This document shows, one piece after another, positions 43,529 to 53,506 of a DNA stretch of 64,000 nucleotides (positions are counted from its first letter, which is position 1; each line of letters starts with the position of its first letter). Origin of the DNA: JACNKV01 sp964388155 (GTDB taxonomy: Bacteria; Fidelibacterota; Marinisomatia; Marinisomatales; JACNKV01); assembly GCA_964388155.1 (NCBI GenBank), contig CAYLYH010000010.1, forward strand, positions 1 to 64,000, read 5' to 3'. The notes below the pieces were generated by a model, which was given only the letters and a program-made list of their open reading frames with translations, was not told the origin of the DNA and made no database searches. The position numbers and the translations under genes were made by a program.

Positions 43529-44312
43529 TATAAAAAAAACAACATGGATTATTGCACTCGGTTTTGGGTTTTTTATCTTTTCGTGTGTGGGACCGCCGGA
43601 GGCACAACATGGGTTGGTGGAAAATTATCCGGTGGTTGTGAATGCAGACTCTGTATTTACATTTGCGGTTAGAGGAGAGGGCTATTCCTTTGAAGAAACC
43701 TATGATTTAAATTTAAAATTATCCAACGGAATGAAAATCACTTCTGTCATAATTGTTGAGGATTATACCGGCAGTATACAGGACACATCTCAAATATGGC
43801 TTATGAATACAAATGATGCTGTTCAGCAATCGTGGATAATTAATAAGAAACAAATACATATTGAACAACGTACCGTGGATTCTGTGTATTATTTTCCTGA
43901 AAAGATTATGGTGAAAGGAAACCAATTTAGTGGTGTATTAGAGTTTACGCTTACGGCAGAATCTTCTTCAGGCACCATCGAAGAGAATGTTCCTGCCGTG
44001 ATTACCACAGAATCAATCTTCTCGTTTTCTCTGAAAGCAAATCAATTTTCTTTTGAACGATTTTATCCGCTTAGCATAGAATATGTAGACCTCACATCTA
44101 TTACACTAACCGACTGGATTGACTTTGGTGAAGACACAACATTTGTCACGTTATATTCTGCAGATACGACTGAGATTACCTCCTACGAACTGCTTGGAAA
44201 CACGCAGATAACAGAAGAAACACTGATCGACTCTTTGTTACAACCAAAATTTATTATGATTAACGGACAAAATCTAACCGGCGTGTTAGATGTCTTTTTA
44301 ATGAAAAACTAA
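43518..44312 (+). CDS. Putative lipoprotein with internal duplication, function unknown
   Basis: I do not recognise this 264-aa protein. It starts at a TTG behind GAGGTG and has a hydrophobic N-terminus ending in FIFSC, a plausible lipobox. The mature part consists of two related halves (about residues 38-145 and 155-262). Each has an N-A/T-x-S-V/I-F-x-F strand, then YDL/YPL, and closes with a block such as KIMVKGNQFSGVLEF against FIMINGQNLTGVLDV. The pattern suggests two beta-sandwich domains facing the periplasm or surface. It overlaps rmuC by 11 bp. Confidence 0.7.
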   Translation: MKISIKKTTWIIALGFGFFIFSCVGPPEAQHGLVENYPVVVNADSVFTFAVRGEGYSFEETYDLNLKLSNGMKITSVIIVEDYTGSIQDTSQIWLMNTNDAVQQSWIINKKQIHIEQRTVDSVYYFPEKIMVKGNQFSGVLEFTLTAESSSGTIEENVPAVITTESIFSFSLKANQFSFERFYPLSIEYVDLTSITLTDWIDFGEDTTFVTLYSADTTEITSYELLGNTQITEETLIDSLLQPKFIMINGQNLTGVLDVFLMKN

Positions 44313-44385
44313 AATATTTTACTTAGACAATCCTCAGATGAATACTGTCTTTCGGTTGTTAACGTTTCACAGGTAACTTTAATCC

Positions 44386-46188
44386 ATGTCTACAGACTTA
44401 ATACGCAACTTTTGTATCATTGCACACATCGATCACGGAAAATCGACTTTAGCCGATCGATTGCTTGAGGAAACGCATACTCTTTCTTCCAAAGTGATGA
44501 AAGCCCAAGTGTTGGACAGCATGGATTTGGAGAGAGAACGCGGGATTACCATTAAAAGCCATCCAATCCAAATGAAGTATCTTCATCATGATAAACAGCA
44601 ATACACGTTAAATTTAATCGATACACCGGGTCATGTAGACTTTTCCTATGAAGTTTCTCGTTCTTTAGCCGCATGTGAGGGTGCATTACTGCTTGTGGAT
44701 GCCGCTCAAGGTGTCGAAGCGCAAACCGTCAGCAATACGTATCTTGCCATGGAGAATGAACTCGTCTTGATTCCGGTCATTAATAAAATTGATCTTCCGG
44801 CGTCCCGAATTGAGGAGGTTACAGATCAAATTATTGAGTTAATTGGCTGTGATAAGGAGGAAATTATCCATGTAAGTGCGAAGACCGGTGACGGAATTCA
44901 TGATATTTTTAATGCTGTCGTGAATGAGATTCCACCTCCTGCAGACAAGAGTGATGAACCAACCCGTGCGCTGATTTTTGATTCTATGTATGATAATTAC
45001 CGTGGTGCGATTCCGTATGTTCGGGTATTTGACGGTGTACTCAAACCGGGAATGACAGCTGAATTCTTTTCGCATGGTATCACATACGACATTACCGAAG
45101 TTGGGCATTTTATCATGAAGCAGGTTCCGGCGAAAGAACTTCGCTCAGGTGATGTGGGGTATGTCATAGCAAACATTCGGGACATGGAGCATATTGAGCC
45201 GGGAGATACGCTTACGGTAAAGCAGAATAAGGCGGAAGAACGCCTTCCGGGATACAAAAAAATTAAGCCGATGGTGTTTTCAGGACTTTATCCTGCCGAT
45301 GCCGATGATTATGAACAGCTACGAATGGCATTAGATAAATTGAAATTGAACGATGCCTCATTAAACTATGAGCCGGAAACGAGCGAAGCACTTGGTTTTG
45401 GGTTCCGTGCGGGGTTTTTAGGTCTTTTGCACATGGAAATCGTTCAAGAGCGGCTGGAACGTGAATTCAATCTTGATTTGGTTACGACTACACCGAACGT
45501 TCGTTACAAAATATTAAAGCAAGATGGAATAACCATCGAAGTGGATACACCCGCAAAAATGCCTTCACCCGGGGAAATTCGTGAAATTCTTGAACCGATT
45601 GTTACCGCAGAGATTATTACCCCCAGCGAATATATCGGGAACATCATGACTCTCTGTCAAAAAAAACGTGGTCAGTACAAAACCACGCATTATCTGTCAG
45701 CGGATAAAGCCCAGCTACATTACGAATTGCCATTAGCAGAAATTATTTTTGATTTTTATGATAAACTGAAATCCTCTACGCGCGGATATGCATCGTTTGA
45801 TTATACAATCTCAGAATTCCGTGCCGGAACATTAAAAAAATTGGATATTTTAATCCACGGAGAACCTGTTGATGCGCTTTCTACTATTTGCCACGCGGAT
45901 GATGCGTATCATCGTGGGGTTGCCTTATGCAGTAAGCTGAAAGAATTAATCCCGAGACAGATGTTTGAAGTAGCAATTCAGGCGACTCTCGGAACCCGTA
46001 TCATCGCAAGGACAACTGTTCGGGCGTTAAAAAAGAACGTTACCGCAAAATGCTACGGCGGAGATATCAGTAGGAAACGAAAATTGTGGGAAAAACAAAA
46101 AGCCGGAAAACGCCGAATGAAAATGATCGGTAAAGTTGAAGTCCCGCAGGAAGCACTTCTTGCCGTTTTACAACTCGGTGATGACTGA
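44386..46188 (+). CDS. lepA: Elongation factor 4 (LepA)
   Basis: LepA is a ribosome-bound GTPase linked to back-translocation and 30S biogenesis. The 600-aa protein has AHIDHGKSTLADRL, DTPGHVDFSYEV and NKIDLP motifs, and the LepA-specific C-terminal domain (KKNVTAKCYGGDISRKRKL), which separates it from EF-G. The 73-bp spacer upstream contains no feature I can support. Confidence 0.98.
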   Translation: MSTDLIRNFCIIAHIDHGKSTLADRLLEETHTLSSKVMKAQVLDSMDLERERGITIKSHPIQMKYLHHDKQQYTLNLIDTPGHVDFSYEVSRSLAACEGALLLVDAAQGVEAQTVSNTYLAMENELVLIPVINKIDLPASRIEEVTDQIIELIGCDKEEIIHVSAKTGDGIHDIFNAVVNEIPPPADKSDEPTRALIFDSMYDNYRGAIPYVRVFDGVLKPGMTAEFFSHGITYDITEVGHFIMKQVPAKELRSGDVGYVIANIRDMEHIEPGDTLTVKQNKAEERLPGYKKIKPMVFSGLYPADADDYEQLRMALDKLKLNDASLNYEPETSEALGFGFRAGFLGLLHMEIVQERLEREFNLDLVTTTPNVRYKILKQDGITIEVDTPAKMPSPGEIREILEPIVTAEIITPSEYIGNIMTLCQKKRGQYKTTHYLSADKAQLHYELPLAEIIFDFYDKLKSSTRGYASFDYTISEFRAGTLKKLDILIHGEPVDALSTICHADDAYHRGVALCSKLKELIPRQMFEVAIQATLGTRIIARTTVRALKKNVTAKCYGGDISRKRKLWEKQKAGKRRMKMIGKVEVPQEALLAVLQLGDD

Positions 46189-46190
46189 TA

Positions 46191-46240
46191 AGGACTTGTC
46201 CGCCCTGGCGGATTAGGATTAGGATAAGGAAAGGATTACG
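46191..46240 (+). repeat. Palindrome plus AGGATTA words after lepA
   Basis: TCCGCC (46199-46204) and GGCGGA (46207-46212) form a perfect 6-bp palindrome with a 2-nt gap, followed by GGATTAGGATTAGGATAAGG-type short repeats. It lacks a T-run, so it is not a normal terminator. It looks like a small dispersed intergenic element. Confidence 0.6.
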
Positions 46241-46242
46241 AT

Positions 46243-47616
46243 TTGGGAAACAGAAGAGATGAAAGAAATGTTTCGGGTGGAAATTGCTTTCTCCCCATCT
46301 CCATGCTTATCACATTTACCGTTTTACTTTTTACATTTTCCATGTTTACGGCTTGCCCAGACCCGCCGACAGAACATACAGAACACACTGACACGCAGAC
46401 CACAACCATTACATTAGAAGAAGTTGAAACGGGAGTTACCGGCACAAAACTTAACGTAGCCGTTGAGGATTCTGCAAACGGCTGGACGTTTGAACTAACA
46501 AGAAACGATTCAGTGGTACTAACTCAAACGGTTTACCAAAAAGATACATTGATAATGGATAACGGGTTAACCCCAACCACCACCTACAACTACAAAGCCT
46601 ATTGGTTGGATGGATTAGTCAGAAAAGACTCAAGTAAATTTGTTACTGTAACAACAGGCGATACTACTTCACACAACTTTATCTGGGAGATTGATACACT
46701 TGGAGAATACGGCAGCTACCTGAACGATGTGGCGATTGTAAATGAGAATGATATTTGGGTTGTGGGGAATATTGAAACGGATACAGCTACCTATAACGCC
46801 GCTCACTGGGATGGGAATGAGTGGGAATTAAAACAATTCATATATTCACCATCTGGCATTGTTCATGCCGGAGGTTCCATTCAAGTATTCGATGAGAATA
46901 ATATTATTATTGTTGCCGGGACAATATTTACCTGGGATGGAATTGTATGGGAAGAATGGAACATTGAAGTAGGAACTTTTCCAGGGGGGATCAACGCCAT
47001 CTGGGGCACATCTTCAGACAATATGTATTTCGTGGGGTATGGCGGTAGCATTGTTCATTACGGCGGAACCTCATTTGAATTGATGGAGAGCGGGACGGAT
47101 GTGAATCTGAAGGATATAGACGGAACAGAAGACGGCGAATATTTGTTTGCTGTTGGTCGGGATAATAATTACCCGTCAGTATCAACAGCTTTAATGTATT
47201 CTAATGGTTCTTGGGAAACGATATATTTAGATATGTATCACATTGAAGGAGAATATGGTTGGATGTATGGGGTTGGCGTATTAGCTGATACTGTCTGGTT
47301 CAGTACAGGAACCGGAATATGGAAGTATAATTATATAACAAATACATCCATCTTTATTCACGAATCTATCTGTAATCTTGATCATGGTGCGTTTAAACAT
47401 GTACGTATTCAATCTGCTAATGATATATTTATTGGTGGTGCCGGGTTTATGTATAACCATTATAACGGGGCTTCATTTTACAAAGGTTTAGACATTTACA
47501 ATATGTTTCCATCGCGTGCGTGTTATGGGTCTGATTATAACGGAAATATCGCAATGATGGTTGGGCATATGTATGGGTATAATCATGCGATGATAGCAAG
47601 AGGTTATCATCAATAA
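46243..47616 (+). CDS. Secreted lipoprotein with Fn3-like and propeller-like repeats
   Basis: The 457-aa protein starts at a TTG and has a charged N-region, a hydrophobic core and a lipobox-like FTAC near residue 38. Residues about 55-140 resemble a fibronectin III-like domain (LTPTTTYNYKAYW). The rest has repeated blades such as LNDVAIVNENDIWVVGN and INAIWGTSSDNMYFVGYGG, each with W/G and small-residue patterns, suggesting a beta-propeller. No catalytic motif is seen. It probably lies on the cell surface; binding is the likeliest role. No type IX sorting domain is present. Confidence 0.72.
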   Translation: MGNRRDERNVSGGNCFLPISMLITFTVLLFTFSMFTACPDPPTEHTEHTDTQTTTITLEEVETGVTGTKLNVAVEDSANGWTFELTRNDSVVLTQTVYQKDTLIMDNGLTPTTTYNYKAYWLDGLVRKDSSKFVTVTTGDTTSHNFIWEIDTLGEYGSYLNDVAIVNENDIWVVGNIETDTATYNAAHWDGNEWELKQFIYSPSGIVHAGGSIQVFDENNIIIVAGTIFTWDGIVWEEWNIEVGTFPGGINAIWGTSSDNMYFVGYGGSIVHYGGTSFELMESGTDVNLKDIDGTEDGEYLFAVGRDNNYPSVSTALMYSNGSWETIYLDMYHIEGEYGWMYGVGVLADTVWFSTGTGIWKYNYITNTSIFIHESICNLDHGAFKHVRIQSANDIFIGGAGFMYNHYNGASFYKGLDIYNMFPSRACYGSDYNGNIAMMVGHMYGYNHAMIARGYHQ

Positions 47617-47647
47617 CAAAACAAAAAAGGAGAAAAAGATTAAGAGC

Positions 47648-48109
47648 ATGATAATGTTAATCATATTAATTGGAAGTATTGCTATCTCACAGACCTATGA
47701 TGAGTCTTTTCCTGAACAATGGGGACACGAAAACACAGAAGATAATATTGGAACACTAGATTGTGATATAGACGTAGAGATGGCTTGGTCTATTTCACGT
47801 GGAAATGGCGTAACCATAGCGATTATTGATAACGGAATTGACATAGAACATCCGGAATTTGCAGGGCGAATTTTGCAGGGATATAATTTTATCTATGCGA
47901 ATGACGATGATGACAATACGGATTATACTGACACAAGCCCAATACCTCAAGGCAGTGTTTGTAATTATCCCACAAGCCATGGAACAAATGTTGCCGGAAT
48001 AGCAGTAGCGGCAAGAAATAATCTAAAAGCAGACGGGAGTGGTTATGAAGGTATTGCAGGAGTTGCTTGTGAAGCGAATATACTTCCTGTTGTAATTTGC
48101 CCAGGATGA
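47648..48109 (+). pseudogene. Subtilisin-like protease, N-terminal fragment (ends at in-frame TGA)
   Basis: First part of a peptidase S8 (subtilase). It contains catalytic Asp61 (IAIIDNGIDIEHPEF) and His111 (TSHGTNVAGIAVA) and stops at TGA 48107-48109. The same frame continues without a break for more than 860 codons and carries the catalytic Ser. The ATG at 47648 begins a poor signal peptide (MIMLIILIGSIAISQ). Upstream codons read K-K-I-K-S in frame, as in a normal signal peptide, but lack a standard start next to the AAAGGAG at 47626-47632. It may be a decaying gene, a recoded TGA or a sequencing error. Confidence 0.75.
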
Positions 48110-48181
48110 TATTGTAGCGAAATAGAGCATCTGGATGATGCCATAGATTGGGCAGTTGCAAATGGAGCAGACATTATTAAT

Positions 48182-50707
48182 ATGTCTCTAAGTATGGATT
48201 ATAGTGAATTAAGTACCGGGTATAAAAATGATCTTGAGGACGCATTAGATAATGCTTATGAACATGGGGTTGTTGTTTTTGCACCATCAGGGAATGGTGA
48301 TAATGTTGAAGTAGTAGATTATCCTGCTTCTTATGAAACAGTTATTGCTGTTGGAGCATTGTCTCCTTGCAATGAAAGAAAATCTGCTTCTTCATGCGAT
48401 AATTCTGAAAACTGGAGTAGTACTTACGGACAAAATTTAGATTTTTTGGCTCCGGGTGTTTTGATTAAAACCACTAGATTAAACGACTACGACGTATTTA
48501 ATGGTACGTCAGCTGCAACTCCTCATGCTGCAGGTGTCGCAGCGTTAATGCTTTCAATTAATCCTGATTTAACACCGGATAACATCCGACATATCTTGCA
48601 GTTGACTGCCGTTGATCTTGCACCAAATGGTGGCCTTGGAGATGACGGATTTGATATTTATACAGGATATGGAAGAATTAATGCATATTCTGCTGTTCAG
48701 TATGTATTAGACAGTGAACCGGCGATTTTGTCAAATATAAAGGTAAATGGAGATTTATTAGATGGTACATTGTCATTGAAAGATATATCAAGAAATTATG
48801 TTTTTAATTTTGAATCTATTGAAGAGAAAAGTGAGTATATAATTCTAAATGAGAATTATACAGCAGAGACCCTTGAAAGAGAAGGAATTGACGGGTTGGC
48901 TCATAATCGGTGGAATTCTGCTGAAAATTACAAGTTTATTTGGGATAATTTTGAAATGGAAGATGAGTATGTAGTTGATGGTATCGAAGCAACTTATAAA
49001 CCACAGGAAGAAGTAACCATCGCAACAGAATATCCGGTTACTTGCACAATCCGGGACCCTTGGCATGTAGGCAGTAACGGTTCTCAATCCGGGGAAGACT
49101 GGGTAGACACCGACGGCACCTACAGCGTCTTCCTGAATCAGGAACAAACACCACAGAACCCAAATGCACCAATCTACTCCCTCCGTGCGCCACAACTATA
49201 TGCCACGACAGAGGGGATATTTGAGTTTCATCATTGGATGGGAACTGAGGTGACCTTTGAAGAGAGTACTTCTCACCAAACCAAGGTGGTCTTTCATACA
49301 GATAATGCACACGTAGAGCCGGTTTATTCAGTCGTCCCGTTTGATTTTCAGGGTTTGGATATTGCGTGTGAGCTCACCATCCCCGCCGGGGCAGCCTATG
49401 AGATGAACACAGGGTTCACCTTCAGAATCCAAGACGGAGGACATCTGACAATTGCCGGCACACCGGAATCACCCGTTATGCTTAAAGGTTCCTGGGCAGG
49501 AATTGATGTAGAAGAAGGACAGGTCAATACATTAACGGTTCAGAATGCCGTGATTGCCGGAGCGGAGATTGGTGTAAGATATGCTTCTGATGCTGCTGTC
49601 AGTATCAATCCGTTTACGCATGTAACCTTTGTTAATAATGATGTTGCCGTGAAAATTGAAGATTCTTTTATGGATTTTCCTGAAATCGTCAATTGCGTGT
49701 TTGTAAATAATGGAGTTGCCCTTGATTTAGATCTTGATGAGTGTCGTATTGCACGGCAACCCCCACCGGATGAAGATGATGATCCCACGTGTTGGTTAAC
49801 GATTCATCACAGTCTGTTTTACTTGAATGGTACCGATATAGAAGACCATAGTCAAACCGGCTATTATACTATCAACAATCTTATAACAGAACAATCTCCA
49901 CTTTTTGTTGATGCCCCCAATGGCGACTATCATCTTCAACCCAATTCTCCCTGCATTGATGCCGGTGACCCTGAATCACCCTTTGATCCTGACGGTACCA
50001 TTGCGGATATCGGTACCTATTACTATCAGATATTAGAAACAACCACCCTTTCAATCTCCGGGAATGTCGGCGATCACCCGACCTTAAGTTGGACATTCGA
50101 TCCCATCGGCAATTATGACACGCATGAGATCTGGCGGCAATTTGTCGGGGCACACCCAACCACGGTGTTCATAGATGCATCACACACAGGGTCATGGACA
50201 GATACGGACTTTGTCATATCACGCATCGATGAAGAGGAAGACGGCAGACGCAGGATTAATGTAATAAAATCCGTTCCAAGTCATACCGGCTTTAACCAGC
50301 GTGTAAACTATGAAGTAAGCGCCAAAGACTTAGGCGGGCATCAATCCGATTTCTCAAACCAAGTGCATACATACAGAAGTGTCCCCGGACCCATTTACAA
50401 AGACACTGACCACGCGACCATGCTCCCTACTGAGTTTGCATTAAGACAAAACTACCCCAATCCGTTTAATCCAATTACAACGATCGTGTATGATGTTCCG
50501 AAAGAAAGCCACATAACCTTAACCATCTATGATTTGATGGGCAGAGTGGTGAACAAATTGGTAAATGATAGAATCAACGTAGGTACCCATCACATCATTT
50601 GGAACGGGACAGACACCCACGGAAAGCCGGTGGCGTCAGGGATGTACTTGTATCAATTGAAAACCGATAATTTCATAAAAACAAAGAAGCTTGTGTTGTT
50701 GAATTAA
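48182..50707 (+). pseudogene. Subtilisin-like protease, C-terminal part with type IX secretion domain
   Basis: Second part of the same subtilase, in the same frame as the fragment ending at 48109; 48110-48181 also translates sensibly (AIDWAVANGADIIN). The ATG at 48182 is internal. It has the oxyanion Asn38 (FAPSGNGDN), catalytic Ser110 (NGTSAATPHAAG), a middle region, a right-handed beta-helix-like section (about residues 390-620, ending HLQPNSPCIDAGDP), an Fn3-like part, and a type IX secretion C-terminal domain (LRQNYPNPFNP...GMYLYQL). GC content rises sharply near 49,030. Translated alone, this part would lack the Asp and His. Confidence 0.75.
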
Positions 50708-50716
50708 AAAAATAAA

Positions 50717-53437
50717 ATGACGTCAAAAAAATCACACCGAAAACGACTTTTCCTCATTGACGGTTATGCTATGTTGTACCGGTCGCATTTTGCCTTGATT
50801 CGGAATCCGCTCATTACCAGTTACGGATTGCATACAAGTGCGTTGTTCGGGTTTATGAATCAATTGTTAAAGCTGGTTCAAAAAGAACAGCCGGATTACA
50901 TCGCAGCCGTATTTGATTCCAAGGAGAAAACCTTCCGGCACGATAAATACCCTGAATATAAAGCCACGCGGGAGAAAATGCCGGATGAACTGAAAGAGCA
51001 GCTACCTCATCTGTGGAAATTAATGAATGCCACGCAAATTGTCTCACTCTCCAAACCCGGATTTGAAGCAGACGATATTATCGGAACGTTAGCTAAGCAA
51101 AGTGCATCACACGATTTGGATGTGTATATTGTCAGCGGGGACAAAGATTTTATGCAGCTGGTGAATGACCATGTATTTTTATATGCCCCAAGAACCTGGA
51201 ATAAAGATTTGACAATCTACGACCGAGAAAAAGTCATTGAAAAATGGGGTGTTCCACCGGAAAAAATAATTGATTTACTTGGACTGATGGGTGATTCCTC
51301 GGATAATATTCCGGGTGTTCGCGGTGTTGGGGAAAAGTCTGCTGTAAAACTCATCAAGGAATTTGGGTCGTTGGAATCATCGTTGGAAAATGCGGAAAGA
51401 GTTGGAAACAAACGCGTCAGAAACGGACTACTGGAATACCGTGATAACGCCATATTGAGTAAAGAATTAGTGACCATCGACACGAATGTTGAACTGGATG
51501 CATCCATCCCGGAAATGGAACGAACGGCAATGAATATAGAAGCTTTAGATGCTCTATTCACTGAGTTTGAATTCTCCGGTTTAAAACGGCAATTACCCTC
51601 GTTGACTGATACGAAAAAACCAACGATATCCCAGCCGAAAAAAGTCTATAAAATTCTGAAAACAAAGGGAGATGTTCAAGCATATTTTAAGCAGTTAACT
51701 CAGGGTGAGATACTCTCAGTTGATTTGGAAACCACTTCGGTTGATTCCATGCGGGCGGAGATAGTCGGATTTTGTTTTTCGGTAAAAGAAGATGAAGGTA
51801 TGTACATCCCGGTGATGCATAAAGACAAAACGGAAACCTATTTTGGAGAAGATGAAACGGAAGCGGTACTATCCATCCTAAAACCGATATTAGAAGATAC
51901 GGCGATACCGAAAACCGGTCAAAATATTAAGTACGATGCGCTCATTCTCAACCGATACGGCATACAGATAAGTGGCATTGCATTTGATACGATGATTGCG
52001 TCACACATGGTTAATCCTGACGCGGGATCGCGTAAATTAGATGTGTTGGCGATGGAAAATCTGAACTATCAAATGGTCCCGATTGAGGAGTTGATTGGGA
52101 AGGGGAAAGGTCAGATTACCATGGCTGAAGTTCCGTTGGATAAAGCAGCGTTTTACGGGGCGGAAGATGCAGATATTACACGGCAATTAACGTCGATTTT
52201 TCAAAAGAAGCTGGAAGAACAATCGCTTCACAAATATTTTACGGATGTTGAATTGCCGTTGATAGATGTCTTAGTCAATATGGAACACAACGGAGTGTAT
52301 GTGGACAAACGTGTGTTGGAGGTGATGTCCTATGATTTAGGAAAAACCCTTCATGGACTTACATCCTCTATTGTGAAAGAAGCCGGGACAGAATTCAACA
52401 TGAATTCTACTCAGCAATTGGCAAATATTATGTTCGATATTTTATGCTTACCGAAGATACGAAAACGTTCTACGGCTGTGGAAGTCCTTGAGCAATTAAA
52501 GGACATGCACCCGCTTCCAAAATTGATATTAGAATATCGAAAATTATATAAACTCAAACATACTTATTTGGATCCATTAAAGGATACAATTCACCCAGAG
52601 ACCGGAAGAATCCATACGTCATTTAACCAAACTGTCGCTGCCACCGGACGGCTCTCTAGCAGTCGGCCAAATTTCCAAAATATACCAATCCGTACAGAAA
52701 TAGGGAAGGAAATACGAAAAGCATTTACTTCTCAAAATAAAGGGTGGAAGATATTATCAGCGGATTACTCTCAAATAGAATTGAGAATTATGGCACATTT
52801 GAGTCAAGATTCCGGGTTAATCCAAGCATTTGAGGATGGAGAGGATGTCCATTCACGTACAGCAAGTTTAGTTTTTGGTGTTCCGATTGAGGAAATATTA
52901 CCCGAGATGCGCCGAACAGCTAAAATTGTGAATTTCGGGATAATGTATGGTGCGGGACCGTATCGTTTGAGTCAGGAACTTGGAATTCCACGGTCGGAGT
53001 CTAAAGCCATTATTGATGCTTATTTCAGAAAGTACAGCGGGATTCAAAATTATATCGACAAGACATTAGAAAAAGCCAGAACAGATAAATATGTGGAGAC
53101 GATGCTGGGTCGGCGGCGACCCGTGTGGAACGCAGACAGTGACAACAGAAATCTTAGAGAAGCAGCGGAAAGAATGGCAATTAATATGCCAATACAAGGA
53201 ACCGCTGCCGAGATGATTAAACTTGCCATGATTCATATTCATAAGGATCTTATGAAACATGAGTTGAAAACAAAAATGATTTTGCAAATCCATGATGAAT
53301 TAATTTTTGAAGTTCCCGAAGAAGAAATTGAAGCTGTAAAAACTCTTGTGCTAAAAAAGATGGAAGAGGCATTCCCGTTAAGTGTCCCGATAGTTGTAGA
53401 TTGCGGAATCGGAAATTCATGGTTTGAAGCGCATTAA
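50717..53437 (+). CDS. polA: DNA polymerase I
   Basis: Pol I fills gaps and removes RNA primers. The 906-aa protein has all three activities: 5' nuclease (residues 1-290, FLIDGYAMLYRSHFA, GDSSDNIPGVRGVGEK), 3'-5' exonuclease (about 310-490), and polymerase (520-906) with motif A SADYSQIELRIMAH and motif C QIHDELIFEV. The proofreading residues are kept (VDLETT, NIKYDA, YGAEDAD), unlike in many bacteria that have lost them. It follows the protease gene after 9 bp. Confidence 0.97.
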   Translation: MTSKKSHRKRLFLIDGYAMLYRSHFALIRNPLITSYGLHTSALFGFMNQLLKLVQKEQPDYIAAVFDSKEKTFRHDKYPEYKATREKMPDELKEQLPHLWKLMNATQIVSLSKPGFEADDIIGTLAKQSASHDLDVYIVSGDKDFMQLVNDHVFLYAPRTWNKDLTIYDREKVIEKWGVPPEKIIDLLGLMGDSSDNIPGVRGVGEKSAVKLIKEFGSLESSLENAERVGNKRVRNGLLEYRDNAILSKELVTIDTNVELDASIPEMERTAMNIEALDALFTEFEFSGLKRQLPSLTDTKKPTISQPKKVYKILKTKGDVQAYFKQLTQGEILSVDLETTSVDSMRAEIVGFCFSVKEDEGMYIPVMHKDKTETYFGEDETEAVLSILKPILEDTAIPKTGQNIKYDALILNRYGIQISGIAFDTMIASHMVNPDAGSRKLDVLAMENLNYQMVPIEELIGKGKGQITMAEVPLDKAAFYGAEDADITRQLTSIFQKKLEEQSLHKYFTDVELPLIDVLVNMEHNGVYVDKRVLEVMSYDLGKTLHGLTSSIVKEAGTEFNMNSTQQLANIMFDILCLPKIRKRSTAVEVLEQLKDMHPLPKLILEYRKLYKLKHTYLDPLKDTIHPETGRIHTSFNQTVAATGRLSSSRPNFQNIPIRTEIGKEIRKAFTSQNKGWKILSADYSQIELRIMAHLSQDSGLIQAFEDGEDVHSRTASLVFGVPIEEILPEMRRTAKIVNFGIMYGAGPYRLSQELGIPRSESKAIIDAYFRKYSGIQNYIDKTLEKARTDKYVETMLGRRRPVWNADSDNRNLREAAERMAINMPIQGTAAEMIKLAMIHIHKDLMKHELKTKMILQIHDELIFEVPEEEIEAVKTLVLKKMEEAFPLSVPIVVDCGIGNSWFEAH

Positions 53438-53506
53438 CGTAAAACGTAAAACGTAAAATGGACAATTGACAATGCACCAATTACCAGTAACAAATAACCA
53501 AAACAA
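53437..53506 (+). repeat. Tandem ACGTAAA repeat and CAATT/ACCAAT words
   Basis: ACGTAAA occurs three times in tandem (53437-53457), followed by GACAATTGACAATGCACC and ATTACCAGTAACAAATAACC-type words. No hairpin terminator or coding frame is seen. On the minus strand the words read GGTTATT, GGTAATTGG and TTTTACG, similar in style to the spacer at 56762-56895. Confidence 0.65.

Noticed and set aside
46199..46212. Terminator for lepA
   Set aside because: The stem is short with a 2-nt gap and no T-run follows.
48107..48109. TGA read as an amino acid through a changed genetic code
   Set aside because: TGA ends other genes in the window, for example rplO and lepA, so a general reassignment does not fit.
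53437..53457. CRISPR-like repeats
   Set aside because: Repeat units are only 7 bp with no spacers; a simple tandem repeat.
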